In this document: positions 32,460 to 45,336 of the stretch, one piece after another | How positions within the stretch are numbered: position 1 is the stretch's first letter | Layout: every line of letters begins with the position of its first letter | From: Emmonsiellopsis sp. PD_33 | Lineage: Eukaryota > Ascomycota > Eurotiomycetes > Onygenales > Ajellomycetaceae | DNA: 64,000 bases | Direction: 5' to 3' | Assembly (NCBI GenBank): GCA_032988165.1 | Contig: JANTQF010000182.1 | Coordinates: 1 to 64,000, forward strand | The notes under the pieces: model-generated | Told to the model about the DNA's origin: nothing | Database searches by the model: none | Seen by the model: only the letters and a program-made list of their open reading frames with translations | Made by a program: the position numbers and the translations under genes

Positions 32460-35228
32460 ATTCTAGCCTGTGTTTATTACGAATCCCTTTTTTATTGTTG
32501 TTTCTCCGTCGCCAGAGTTTTCTATATTTTCATTTTTCATATTATTTCGAAGCTCCCCATCGATCCACGAACACCGGATTTCGGAACGACATCTTCGACT
32601 TGAAAAGGTTATGCATTAAAGATTCTGGGATACCAAAAAAAAGAAAAAAGAAAAAAGAAAAGACAAGAAAAGAAAAGAACACGACCTCTCCGACACCAGA
32701 TACGATACCCACGACACTTCAAAATCACCATCAATCTATATAGACGAATACGACCAAAAAATTTAACGAAAAAAAAAGAAAAGCCGTCAAGTTTCCGGGT
32801 GTCAAATCTGAGCCAATACTTCACTCTTTTCTCACACGGAGTTAGAAAAGAGAAAAGGGGGGACGGGATGGGATGGAATTAAGGAGTAAGGCTTTGGTTA
32901 TTTATTTATCTAGATCCAATGCAGATTCTTACTCGATAGAACTGCAGGAGTTTTGTTTGATAGTCAACAACGGACCTGCTGTCTAGATAGAACAAAGCTT
33001 CGTTCTATTTTGCCTACTAAACTTGACTCTAGGAAAGAAACTTGTCAACTAGTATAGGTAACCGCGTAATACCGAATGTGTGTATATAACAGATCCCGCC
33101 TATTATCTTCTCGCAAAGCTATCCAAGTTACAGCGTATGCAAGCTCATAGTCCTGAAATACAATTTAAAGTTTGCGCTACGGGCGTTTATGTTGTTGCTT
33201 TAAATAGCATAAACTAGGGCATAGTTTGACGTTTATTAGCCGCTTTAATCGCCAAGCATACACCGGCCTCATAATTTACTAACAAACAGTAAAGAGAGAA
33301 AAAATGAGACACTGAAAAATCAAACAGGATCAGAAAAGTTTTCCTTTTTCACCATATATATATTTTCATTTTTATCTTCATATATATTATCTCTTTCCCC
33401 CCATCTCCATTTTCCCCATCCCTCCTGCCTCAAATCTCCTTCCTCCCAAAGACCAACTTCATCTCAAACATCTAATGGCTGGCTTTTTTGTTCCTGGGTG
33501 GTTTGCACACTACCCTGAATCTCTGTGCATTTGCGCCTTCAAAATGAATGAACGAATAAATGAACGAATGAAAAGCAGGTAGGCTCTGTGGAAACAAGAT
33601 GTGCCAAGTAGTGAGATAGGAGATCAAAGAGCGGTCAAGTGAGGTACATATGTATTCATGAGGGAGAAGAGGGAGAGGAGGAAGAGGAGGGGTGGGCTGA
33701 GTAGCAAAAGTAAGAGTGAAAAGTAGCGGGAAAAGAAAAAGAGGAGCAACTAAGTTGGTTTCTCATAAGTTGCTATGTAGGTAGCAAATGCTAGATTTGA
33801 AAGTTGTTCTTTAGAGAATGAAAAAAAAGGTTCAAATTTCCTTGAGTAGAAAGTAATGAAAGAAAAGAAGGGAAAGAAAAAGAGAAACAAAACCTAACTA
33901 TGGGAATAAAACAGTAATGCAGAAAATAAGCGAGGGTATCTTTTCCTCCAATTTCTTTCTTTTTTTGAACAATAGTGAAACCTGCGATGGGTAAAGGAAA
34001 ATATGTGTGTTCTGTAAAATGTATAAGAAGTGAGGAGAGAAAGAAAAAGGCAAATGATGAGCCAAATCAAGGGACAAAGAAATATATCAAGGAAATCATA
34101 ATCGGGTACAGGAAAATCGAGAAGAATTTCGGGTTAGAAAGGGCACCAAGAGGAAAAGTACCGTGGAGGGGGAAAAGATCAACCAACCAACCAACATAGA
34201 CGTGTAAATGCAGACGAGAAACAAAAACAACGAAACAAAGCCAGATGTATGCTGCAAATATTCAGCACCAACGCCAGCCACAAAGATTATATGTGCTTTC
34301 TGTTTTTTTGGTTTTTTTTTTGCGGTCGTTTTGAGATATGCAGTTGGAATCGTAAATCGCCAGGCAGCCCAAGAACAGGGCAGAGCGCAGCCTTTCACAA
34401 AATCGACATAAGCAACAAGGTGGGAAGGCAAAACCATCAACATCAAGAAAGCGAATAAAGAAATGATACCCATTTTTGCCAAAGGAAAAGCAACCGATCA
34501 ACATGAAGGATAGCAGAACAGGGGAAGTGTAGTAAACAGAAAAGAACAGCTTGAAAAATCAATTGGAAGGGGTAAAAATATCTCGTACCAATTTCAGTGC
34601 ATCGTGGGAAGGCAAAAACTGTGACATGGCGGGAAATGGTCTATCGTGAAAAAAGGCGCTGGTTAAACAATCAATGCCCCAGAACTGTGGATGTGGGCAA
34701 ATAAAAACAGAGGGGAATTAGAGTAGCAAAAAGGAGAAGAAAAAAACTCGTAAATCATCCGCAAAGAACACTGTGGACAGGACGCAAGATGATACTGCGA
34801 TGCTCCATTAACTCAGGAATGCAGTATATCCAACCAATTATTTGTTGCGAGAGGTTAAAACGGAAGATCGAAGCGGTAGATGGACATAGCCTGAACATAT
34901 GTTCTAGTTGCTCGCTCGCTCGCTTAACCGTGCTCCCTAGATTATGGAAATGAAGATTTTTTTGCATGTCGATCGGCCATTTCTTCGAGGACGTGACAGA
35001 AAGGAGCCCTAGATTTTATCATCGTAAAACCGTAGTTGCTGATAAATTGATAAAGCGGCCAAGTCGAAGTTGCATGACAGGATCGGACGGCAAAGTGAGA
35101 GGAAAAAAAGACCCATATAACGACGTAATAACAGGGCTTGCTGGGAACTTTTGGGTTTGGTCGAAAATCATGGGATATCAAGTAAAAAGCGTTTGGAGGG
35201 AAGAGAAGAAATTCGAAGCACCTCCGGA
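32460..35228. other. A/G-rich intergenic region, convergent 3' flanks
   Basis: This 2.8 kb stretch lies between two convergent gene ends. It has purine-rich runs (AAAAGAAAAAAG near 32,635; GAGGAAGAGG near 33,670) and a GAATGAACGAAT-type repeat near 33,545. No open frame with protein character is seen; long 3' untranslated regions are possible. Confidence 0.5.
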
Positions 35229-36623
35229 CTATCCAGCGACTGGTTGGAGACCAAAGGCCATTGTCGGTAGATAATGGTCTTGTTTTGCGCAGTACAAGCA
35301 ACCACAGGCCGATCCATGTCCAGTCCACGCATTTGGAGAGAAGGCGTGGGCATACAGCGGGGTATGATGATATGATGGGGGTTGCGATCGAGGAGCAGGT
35401 GGAATATACTGTTGAGGGGGAACCCAGGCGCGCGAATATGGCGGTGGTGGGTTCGTATATGCCCAGGGGCCTGCGCGGTAGTAATCTGGAGTATTAGGGC
35501 CACTATGGGGAGCTGAAGGCGGAGAGTAATCCGATGCAGTCGGGGACAGCCATGTGCCCCTTTGATACTGAGGGGGAATTGGGCCATCAGGGGACAGAAG
35601 AGTTTTCTGTTGCGCAGAGTGCTGCCTCTGGATGTTGGTATCAATAGGAGCCAATTTGCTGCGTGATTCGTTTGCTCTTGCATCCGCCTTCGAGCGCCAG
35701 TTATCCCAGTGCGCTTTCCAGGTCATAAACCCATCATGCTTATCATGGATACGATCGTGAATCTTCCATTCAAACCCGAAAAGCCATTCCAATTCCATTG
35801 AATTCAGTTCAGCAACAGGAATGTTGCTGACCTCAGCCCACGACCGGTTTTGGAACGTATTATCGTCGAGGAACTTGCTGCCAAGGAGCAAAGCGGTCGT
35901 AAGCATACGGTAGACTTGGGAACTTCCAGACTTGTAAACCTCGCTAGCTGAAAGCATCCGCATTCGGCACGCCAAGTAGTAAAGGCCTAGAAGAATGGTC
36001 GAACTGGGAAGTCGGGTCGAGGAAAGAATCTGCGAGACGTATTTTCGAAACTGTGGTGGGACTGCTGTTCCTGGGTAAACACTTCGAGCGAAGTCAATAT
36101 CTGCAAGCACGATCCTAGAGATATACAAAGCATACATTCCCTGGGCCATTTCCGCCACGAAATCCGACATCTGATCCATTTCATAGTCCAAGTGGGCCGC
36201 GACGCCTCCAGTCGATTTCTCCTCTTTTGGTCGGGCATCCTGGTGGATAACCGTGTCTTGCCGTCGGTACTGGGGCGGAATCGCACTGTCCATCGGTGGC
36301 AGCTTGGTACTCGATCGAATAGGAGGTAAAATGGGAGGGTTCAAAGCGGTGTAAAGCGCCTGGGGTGGTGCTTGGTGAGACATCATCGTTTGGGCCGAAC
36401 TCATATCCCGCATGGCATGCAAAGACTGCGAATGTGTTGCGATTGAACCGTGGCTCGAATAGCTGGTGTTTTGGGAATATTTTTCAATGAAGTCATAGCC
36501 GGTTTGAGGGTACCTCATAGCATAGGCAGAGTGGTTAGGCTGGTAGTAAGGGGTTTCGGACTCCAAGCGGCTGCCAATGATATGAGGCGGAGTGGGAGGA
36601 AGGGTCGAGAAAAACGACGGCAT
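35229..36623 (-). CDS. Pho85-type cyclin, CLG1-like
   Basis: Single exon, 464 aa. A disordered N-terminus of about 145 residues precedes a cyclin box (about 150-295) with MSDFVAEMAQGMYALYI, FRKYVSQIL, STILLGLYYLACRM, RMLTTALLLGSKFLDDNT and NSMELEWLFGFEW. The LLLGSKFLDDNTF and LEWLFGF signatures are those of the Pho80/Pcl group that partners Pho85-type CDKs in nutrient and cell-cycle control; the long Pro/Tyr/Ser-rich tail with a GSACGCLYC cysteine motif resembles fungal CLG1-type cyclins. In other fungi CLG1-type cyclins link Pho85 to quiescence and autophagy control. The partner kinase is not in this window. A GA-rich (CT on the coding strand) leader lies upstream. Confidence 0.85.
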   Translation of the reverse strand: MPSFFSTLPPTPPHIIGSRLESETPYYQPNHSAYAMRYPQTGYDFIEKYSQNTSYSSHGSIATHSQSLHAMRDMSSAQTMMSHQAPPQALYTALNPPILPPIRSSTKLPPMDSAIPPQYRRQDTVIHQDARPKEEKSTGGVAAHLDYEMDQMSDFVAEMAQGMYALYISRIVLADIDFARSVYPGTAVPPQFRKYVSQILSSTRLPSSTILLGLYYLACRMRMLSASEVYKSGSSQVYRMLTTALLLGSKFLDDNTFQNRSWAEVSNIPVAELNSMELEWLFGFEWKIHDRIHDKHDGFMTWKAHWDNWRSKADARANESRSKLAPIDTNIQRQHSAQQKTLLSPDGPIPPQYQRGTWLSPTASDYSPPSAPHSGPNTPDYYRAGPWAYTNPPPPYSRAWVPPQQYIPPAPRSQPPSYHHTPLYAHAFSPNAWTGHGSACGCLYCAKQDHYLPTMAFGLQPVAG

Positions 36624-39600
36624 GATGGGAAATTTTAGCCCGTTTGGGGCGGGGGAAGGTAGACGGCAAGAAACTGCAACCCGTAGAATAATATATCAGC
36701 ACCCAGCAGATTGAGGCGTCCTAGAATCCCAATACCAAAACCGCCAATCCCCCCCCCAAAACACAGGGGGAAAATAGGAAGACGAACCGTCTACGCGACC
36801 ACCACAACCCAAGTTCCAACGAGGGTTCGCCGACAAGGACGAGCCCTGGGCTCTTCAAACGTCTTCACGAGGTAGAGGAGACTCCTAGAATAGCGACATT
36901 GGAGGCGGATTGATTGGGGAACCAGAGGGATTAAAACGAGTAGTATTCAACGGCCGGAGGGCGTAGAACGACCAGATCGGCTAGCAACAGTACGCAAAAG
37001 GAGCGAGGTTTAGTCGAAGGGAATCGTGATAACAGAAATCTAGCGAATTAAAAGCGGTTCGGACAGAATCAAGACGAAACCGGCGCTGGAAAACGACGCA
37101 AAGGTTGGCGAAGACGACGGGGACGGGAGCAAACGAGACTTAGTGAAAAGCTCGCGAGACAGGCGACGGCGAAGAAGAAGAGTGGAGCGACGAGGGAGAG
37201 GGAGAAGAGAGGAGAGAGAAGAGTAGAGTGCCGCGAGATGGAGAGAGAGAGAGATGAGGTGGATGGAGAAGCGAGAGGATGAGGTTGAAGTCGAGGTGAG
37301 GGCGAATCTTTCATTTCGTCGTCAGGAGGCGAAAGCCAAAAAAACACAGCAGGACCCTGGTACAGTACGCGTACCGTATGTGGCCGTAATTACGCGCGCC
37401 CTCCTCCTGGCCGAGGGGGTGTGTTACCATACCATACCATACACTCACAGGCTGGGTCAGCGCAACCGGTCTTTGCTGCTGGAGCTTACGTTGGCAGGCC
37501 TTTTTTACAAATTACTGTGCTTTGCTTGACACGAGCGGCTGGACGGATCCAGAACGAGTTGTGCCTCTCTGGTATTCTGGTAACGGTAACGGGAACAGGA
37601 GCGAACAGAATCAGTTGGGAGCGGCAGACGGGAGAACTCGGTAAGCATGGCCTCCCTGACAATACGGTATCGTTACGTTACAGCCCAGCCACGTGAAGAA
37701 TTGCACTCTTGTCTCCATATCCATGGATTATTCTGCTGGACTAATAACTCTTCTGTGCTGCAGCGTGTGCTCGATATTAGCTGCATTGCTTGGGTTATTA
37801 ACAGCCATGGGGGTGCTGATGACTGCGGACCGGCTCGATTCTGACCCAAGGTTATTCTTAGACGGTGACCACCACTGCGCCACGGTTAGAAATGGAGGCC
37901 TTCTATCCTGAGAAACTGCCCCCAAAGAACACCACCGGCGTCGTTTTTAGAGGCGGGACGGTGGGGATTCTTGGGCCATCATCCCGGGTCTGGGAGATTG
38001 GCTTGTTCCCTTTTGTTTCGAAAAATCGCCCTCAACGCCAGCCTCCGAACCACGGTGAAACCGCAATTGTTGGTCCTTTATAGACAAGGAACCAACCACC
38101 CCAACCAGGCACAGGAGCAGCCGCGAAACGCAGAGGGCTGTTGGCCGTGGGAGTTCCGGGTGAGGATTGGGAAGAATGACACTGGCGGGCTCGTTTGATG
38201 GAGAATGCAACGCTAACTCCTCCATATATCCGTTCTCTTGCAGCAACCCCAATCCTCTTTCGTCCTCCAGTCCCTGCGACGGATGACTCCAAATTACACC
38301 TACGGTCCTGCTGCCCAATCACGACCCTTGTTATGTTTGAAGAAGACGGGCACCTGAACGATCAAAAATAACAGCTGCCTGCGCTGACCAGCCAGGCAGG
38401 CCTGCCGACGGTGACCCATCCAAACATTGATGACAATTCCCACGAGACGGCCGCCTCTGTATGGCCCGCTGTCAGCCATGGTGGGCGGTCGAGTCCTCTT
38501 GTGAGTATCACAATATTACCCACAATACCGCCGCAGCCCACCCATACGGTATGGGAGACACCAGAGACCGCTGTATTACCATAACGGGTCTTTCTTTCCC
38601 TCTGTTTTTAGTTTTCGTCTGAATTTTATCTTTTTTTTCTTGCCCTTCCGCAGTTGCCTCGATCAAGTTAGCCACAGGCGCCAGCCGCCAAGAGTTGAGT
38701 GCGAATTTTTCCTCGTCACCCGCCTGGAACCCCAAACCGAACCCCTCATGAGGACACATAATAGGCAAGGAAAATAACGAAAATGCCAAAACTATCCGAT
38801 GAGCGTACACAGATGACATACTACATAGATTGGTTACCTGGCACCCGTCATCGCGAGAAATCCAATGGTGCCTTGTAGATGTCCGTCCTTACCTCGTCCC
38901 TCCAGAAAATCAACGAAAAGAGCAGAACAAGAAAATCTCAAACGTCTCAGCCCGGTGAACAGGAACCAGAAATTGATTGCATCATAGGCGGTTTTCGGAC
39001 AACCAACCCCCCTGCCATGCCGTGCCGTGCAGGCGCATCGAAAACGAGAGGCCAGCGTATCCAGGTCCATCACGGAAATCCGGCTTTGGGCTGTTGAGGG
39101 GGAACATGGATAAAAAAGTGGATGGTGGCCGCCAACACCCGTTGGCCAGGCTGTTCGCGAAGGCCAAAAATAATTGGGGGAATCTTTGATGACAACTGCA
39201 ATTTCCAGAATTCTCATCCCCCCCTCTCGCCCTCGCTTTTTGATCGGCCTTGCTTACCAAAACTATCTACGGAGTACTCCAACAAAAGTCTCACAACCTG
39301 TGCTCTGTAGTTACAAATCCAATCTGCATTTTATGGGGCACTTCCATCCTCCATATGTCTTGAAGGGCCGACAGAGAAGCCATTTCCGTCTTTGGCTTGA
39401 ATTGGTAAATAATTAGACCATTTGTCATTCAGCATTCAAAAACCCCGTGGAAAAATCCAGCAAACCCACAAACCTTGTCTGAAGCCATCTTTCTCTGTTG
39501 CTGGTGGCAACCATTTCCCAACGGTCGATCTTTATTCTGGGATCGGGAAAATCAAACAGCGCGCTGACTTTTTATTTTTCGGGGCTCCATCCAATAGGAA

Positions 39601-40800
39601 GTGCCTAATGACTTTAGGTTTGCTTTTAAAATAGTAACCAACCAACCAACCAGCGACGTCGGAGATGTTTCCTCCTCTCCAAACCACCAAGGAAAAGCAG
39701 TGAAAGGAAAAGATAAGTGGACGGCATCAGATTTTTCATAACTTGCTTTTCTTTTTTTCACTTTCGCTCAGCCATACCAGGGGTTCATTCGGATTGCCAA
39801 AACTAAACGACCTGCTTGATGTTCCAGGACACGAGCAGGGAAATAATACCCATAATCGTCATCGTAAATGTGTCATCACGCCGCCTGAATGACACGAGGG
39901 GACAGAGATCGATACCATTTCCATTCTGACAGCCGCACAGCGGAAAAAGCCCAGCCCCAAGAACCCCAACTGCAACACACCAGCGGCTTCTGCCGGATCC
40001 AAAGGCGCAAAAACAGGCACATGCCTGCGCACCTCCAGTACATACATACCAATGCTTGGCTTGAAGGTGGGTAAGAAAACGGAGAAGGGGGGCGAAAAAC
40101 ATTACCTACCTACGTATGTACCTACGGCATTGCGTGGAGGCTGAAGCAAATTAGTAGGCTCCAGGCATAAGTTTCTTTCATCATCGCCATTGCACACAAA
40201 AAGGGTCGTTCTTTTTGTCATGGTGCAGCACAGACTTGAGCTGTATGTAATGTACATACATACATAATGGATGCATGGATGTATGTGTATATCTGTCCCT
40301 GTCTGGCTGTCTACCTGCATGCTGAGTCATGGGATAGAAAATGAAAATGGATAATGAAGGGGGGTAAATAAAGGTGCAGGAAGTTGCCTGACTATCTTTT
40401 CCCCTATGCCCCTCTCTTCTCCTTTATCTAAGTTTGATAGGCACATTATGGAGTACATACATGTATTTCTCCGCATTTAGCGGCTTTTTAAAATTTCTGT
40501 CTTGATCAAGACATATGTTTATATATACATTTATATAAACCAACTCTCAAGCCAAAGTTTAGGCATCTTATGAAAATGTCCTTGTCCTTGATACCTGCCT
40601 GGAGAGACCCTGATGGATGCGGGCAAAATCCTACTTACACTTCTGCCCAGTGATTTATAGACACCTCCCTATTGCCGGCTTGGGTATGCTTTTTATCACT
40701 ACTTTCAAGTTTCCATTTACATACTGCGGACTGCACTGTAGGGCATTTTACAAGATGTTTCAGGCATTTTTCTTTTTGTTAAGACCTTGCTGACCATGTT
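36624..40800. other. Large gene-poor region, first part
   Basis: The first 700 bp is the likely promoter and leader of the CLG1-like cyclin, with a GA-rich stretch at about 37,160-37,260. A (CCATA)n run lies at about 37,428-37,443 and CATACATA repeats near 40,250-40,290. I see no convincing coding region, tRNA or transposon motif. Confidence 0.5.
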
Positions 40801-41065
40801 TGAGCCAACAGTGTCTAGAGTTGGTCTCTACCCTCATCCGAAGGACTGACACAATACGTCACTTTTCTCCTTCCGTTGGTTGCAGTCTCATTAAAAATGG
40901 CTGGTCAGCTATTACCACTTTTCCACTTCATGCTTTCCAACGGGGATGAAACACAGTTGACATATAGACCCAGCTTCTTGAACGAAAAGGAAAGGAACAA
41001 CATGGACCTCAGGAACGGGGGATTTTCTCTCTTGAAGAAAGCCATTACTGCCCGCTGCCATGTAG

Positions 41066-41647
41066 GGGGGGCCTCGAGGCTATCATTATTTATTTAAGCC
41101 TTGGGGTTTTTGGCCAAACGATACTTCGAATCAGAACCAGACCTTCAACTCCTCCCTGCGCAGTTCCCTGGATGCCGCACCTCTACTGTTTGTCAGGGAA
41201 GCCAATCCCTTGCGACGTCGATTGTCCATTACGCGGAGAAAATATCCCCTGCCACCTTCACTACAAAGAGTAGCGGTATCGAAATCTACAAGGCTATATT
41301 ATTCAGGAATATCTCCAGGGTCCGCCATCTTGATCTATCTGCTAGGAACTACAGAGTCAATACAGCGAGCGGATGGCAGCCATCTTGCTATGGTGGACAT
41401 GTTTCCTATCATTAGATTTAATTCAGAGAGGAGTGAGTGTATTCAACTTTCGTTCCCGCGACTCCTACGGGGGCCGCATCCGAACGGCATCTATCAGATA
41501 TCTCTACCCATTGCTCGCGAACTGTTTGTTAGATATACTCAACCCTCTGATAGGAGAAAGATTGACCCGACCCCCTCCATTATGTCGTATCGCAAGGGAA
41601 GGGAGGGTTTGATGAACTTGTTTCATCCCTTCATCATTGCAAGGTAG
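41066..41647 (+). other. Unexplained 193-codon stop-free frame
   Basis: One frame is open from the TAG at 41,063 to the stop at 41,647 and encodes, for example, LLFVREANPLRRRLSITRR and HPNGIYQISLPIARELFVRY. There is no early ATG; the first in-frame ATG is near 41,387. I recognise no family. It could be an internal exon, a gene relic or chance. Confidence 0.2.
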
Positions 41648-42581
41648 AAGAGTTATAGTAGATAGATAGCTCATGCCCATGAAGGTTTTGAGACAAATAC
41701 CCGACTCCACTCCTATATTCATTCCCCCAAGGCCAATATTTGAACCCCTAGGTAGAGGGAGATCCCGTCTATTGAAGCTATGGGCATAGATTTCCAACGT
41801 GGTGAGTCATGTATAATGAAGGAATAGGGGTGCTGGCGCTCGTGAAGAATTCTGAATCCTACTGTTTCAAAACTGGGTAAAGGAAAGGGGATATACTACA
41901 TTGTTTCTAAGTAATGAGAATCAACCATCATGAGGAAGGAAAATGTCTGACTAAGTAGGTATATTAATCACTTTAACCTCCTAATGAATGGTCCATTAGA
42001 CCGCTCGTTTCTTGATACTGACTGAAGAGATATATGCATATTTATAAAATCCAATCTGATAATCTACTGAGCTGTTAGTTTGTGTGTGTGATATTCCCTC
42101 TTAGTAAACTTTCTACATCTGTTATTCAAAATAGGTAAAAGGTGGAGAGGGCCTCTCCCATCACGATGAACGAACTAGGACTAGATATTCATAAGAACTA
42201 GGTAGTGTGAAGAAGGTCTGAAATGAGGAGGAAAAGGGGGGGATAGTGAAAAATTTCTTCTTGGATAGAAGAAAGATAAGAAACAGAGAGTGAGAATCTG
42301 TCTTGGTTCTTATCCATTTGGAGTTTAATACCAGAATGCCCAACAAAAAGACTGACTCCTCACATCCTCTCCAAACATTTCCGAGGGTACTGCTAATGGT
42401 TCACCGCGACATTCTAGCATCCCGCCTGCCCCGACAACAAGAAAAATAGATCTACCCATTTCTCACAAAATCCCACCCACCCGCAAATTTCCATCCTTCT
42501 TAACGCCAAACAATCTAGAGTCTTCAAACCCTATCCCCGGTGTAATCCCCCCTATTCCACCACCCTTCCACACCACCTCAC
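41648..42581. other. Intergenic, 3' flank of TRK gene
   Basis: A/T-rich sequence after the unexplained frame and before the end of the TRK gene. No gene is seen. Confidence 0.6.
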
Positions 42582-45336
42582 TCATTTGGTATGATACCTC
42601 TTCATCTTCGATGACATGTTCCGCTCCATCTCGATTCGATTATCTTCAACAAGTCTATCACCAGGCAACATGATAGCACGATCGATTTGCGAAGGTAGCG
42701 TGCGATGACGCCCGCGTATCATCACGGCACAAACTACGAGTTTGCCGAACGTGGTGAATTGGCCGCTTAGCGAGGTCATGACGGCTGGGTGGCCGAGGCT
42801 GAGACCGACGTTGCCGCTGGAGACAGTGTTAGAAGAGGACGAGAAAAATAGACTGAGGATAGGGAGCTATGGGCGGGTTGGTTTGTTGGATATACTTACT
42901 AGGCGGAGGTTAATTCAAAGAAGATTGCGAAGACGGAAAATGCCTTTCGGGTAGGTTAGCTGGTGTGCTCTTACACATCTTGGGTACGCAAGTAAAAGGG
43001 GTATAAAAGAATGGTACGACTTACTGGTTCCTCGGGGTCCATGATCTTCTTCGCCTCCGAAATGCAAACGCAAAAGATCCCGAGGAAAATATACCACAGA
43101 TCAAAAGCCAGTTGGTTTTTGATATGGGTGATGAGATACGATTTGCCATTATGCTCGTCGATATCCTGTTCGTTCGGGTATATTCCAAGGGCTGTCTCTT
43201 CGTACGTATTTGATGCGCGGATACTCAGGGCAATTGGGAGGATGGCAATGTACATCATAACCACGAGACTGAACTGGACGGCAGGGTTCACCTCTGCCAA
43301 GTTGAACGTAGACGTTCCCGTGTGTCGTGAGGAGGCAGCTTGAAATAGTGCAGCCAACACGCGTGGCCCAGGAGGAAGGTCGTTTACGGCAGGATTGTCG
43401 AGATCAAGGACGACAATTAGGAGCACGTCGATGAAGTTCATTGCGAAAAGAATCGAAAAGAGAACCCATGTAGTTCCACTAGGGAAAAGGAGAGTGTAAC
43501 AGCGACGGGGATGCTTCAAGAGAAAATTGAGAGGTTCCTTAATTGAAGAACTTTTCGGGGTAAGTTTGAACGTGACCCAGATAATAAAGCGGAGGAAGCA
43601 TGGGTAGAAAGTGTTTCCGACGAATGCGAGGAAGGTCATCAGGAGCATGGGCCACGTTGCGTCTCTGAAGGAAATCATTGAATCAGGAGTAAGTGTGAAT
43701 CCGAGATTGGAGATCATCGTCTGCGAAGAATAAAATGCCCTGGGATCACGGTCAGATTGGGAAACTGGTTCATTAAACGAGCACGATGGGAATACTTACC
43801 ACCACACATATCCCTGCCCACATTCGTCAAGATAGTCACGATACTTTGGATCTGCGTGTAGAATCCAGGGGATCAAACATAGCGCTCCAAAAAGATGAAG
43901 CCCAAAGAAATATCCTGTTTCTATCAGCACCCGGTTTAAATCCGATGGCAGGAGAGGGTTCGACTACCTGAGACAATTTTGAGCAATAGCTTCAAGCTGC
44001 GATACTCGATTCCACCCAACTTTTCCCGATCAGCAGCTGTCAGATTGTGGAACCGAGAGTTCCTCCCCACGGTAGCATGAGTAGACAGAGTTGGTAGATC
44101 CATCTGCTTGGAAAGTGAAACGCCAGATTGAAGTTGAGAGGGTTGAGATTTTGGACTGCCCTCGAGGACAAACATGGTGGAAGCCACCCGCTCGAGGGTC
44201 GTAGAGTTGGTGAAGCTAGGCCCAGCCCTGGCCCGAAGGCGGCCAGAGAGAGATCTTCTAATATTCACATCATTGGCCTTGACCACTTCGGTATCTAAAT
44301 CTTCACAAATGAAAGTCAGGGATGGCATCAATTTATGTTCAAGGAGTGTATACTTGCCGTTATCACTCAAGCCCTCGTCGACTTCCGCGAAAGGGTGGCC
44401 TATTACATTGTCAGTATAAAATTCGTTTCGAGACCTTGTTTGATGTGGCGGTTTACCTCTGTCTCGTTCATGGGGAGGTGGCACGTATAGGGCCTTCGCT
44501 TTGTCACGGTCGTGGACATCAGCGGCAAAAGAGATGGTTGTCGCGCTTGGTTTCGAGGCTTGTACTGGATCGCCATTTGCAGTATTCGCATCAAGTCTAC
44601 TAATAGATATCCTAGATCAGCGAGCCGAACTGGGATGGGTTTTGAAGTTCAGAAAAAACCTACACATTGACGCCGACATCCGCAGTATCAGTAGTATCTG
44701 AAGCGTCGCTACTAGGTCCGGTTTCTTCGGCAGGCAGAGTTCCATTTGGACCCTTCTTGGGGGGCCCATCTGCGCTAGCCTCCAGGTCATGACGCGAGAC
44801 CACCGGCCTGGTTAGAGAGGGAGCTATGCCGGTTCAGTATCTGCGATGCCTCCCGACAACTTGGAAACCCAAGAATATGGGCCACATTACCGAATTCGTT
44901 CAGTCGTTTCTTAAACCAATGAAGGCGCACAACGACGACAAGGATGTTGATGAAACCCAGATTAGTGAACATAGGAATGAGGTAGATGTAGACTTGTTGA
45001 TAAGTTTTCAAGTCCTTGACATCGAAGCTGATACGTAATAAAGAGGAGAGGGGTTAGTTAGCTGGCCCGTTTCCTTTGCGAAGAAGCAGATCAAAAGGAG
45101 CAGGAAACGAACGTGTTGAGCCCCGATTCAGTCGAACCACTTGCACCGAAAAAGTATGCATCCACTGCCTTCAGATTGCCATACGGATATATAATTACCA
45201 GGGACAAAATGCTCGCGGTAATAATGTAGGCATCTGGACAAACGCAGCTCACCGATCAGTTTCCAAACAGACGGGAGAGACAGAACTGCCGCTACTAACA
45301 ATGCAGGGTGATGAAATTCAGCGGTGGCTTCCACAT
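42582..45336 (-). CDS. TRK1: TRK-type potassium transporter
   Basis: Eleven exons (minus): 45336-45300, 45233-45113, 45027-44891, 44823-44664, 44611-44457, 44399-44358, 44300-43968, 43914-43800, 43739-43025, 42943-42900, 42816-42582; together 697 aa in frame. All four pore loops are visible with their filter glycines: ESGLN (Gly50), NLGFT (Gly380), HTGTS (Gly508) and NVGLS (Gly624). A hydrophilic cytoplasmic loop of roughly 220 residues follows the first pore unit, as in yeast Trk1, and carries many Ser/Thr. TRK proteins are plasma-membrane high-affinity K+ uptake systems driven by membrane potential. One intron (44357-44301) has GC-AG ends (GGCAAGT); it and the intron before it (44456-44400) are both 57 nt and stop-free, so read-through is possible. 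Start Met is the first in MWKPPLNFITLHY. Confidence 0.92.

Noticed and set aside
41738..41790. tRNA-like box (TTTGAACCCC) on the minus strand
   Set aside because: It resembles a B box only partly; no A box at the right distance and no acceptor stem could be paired.
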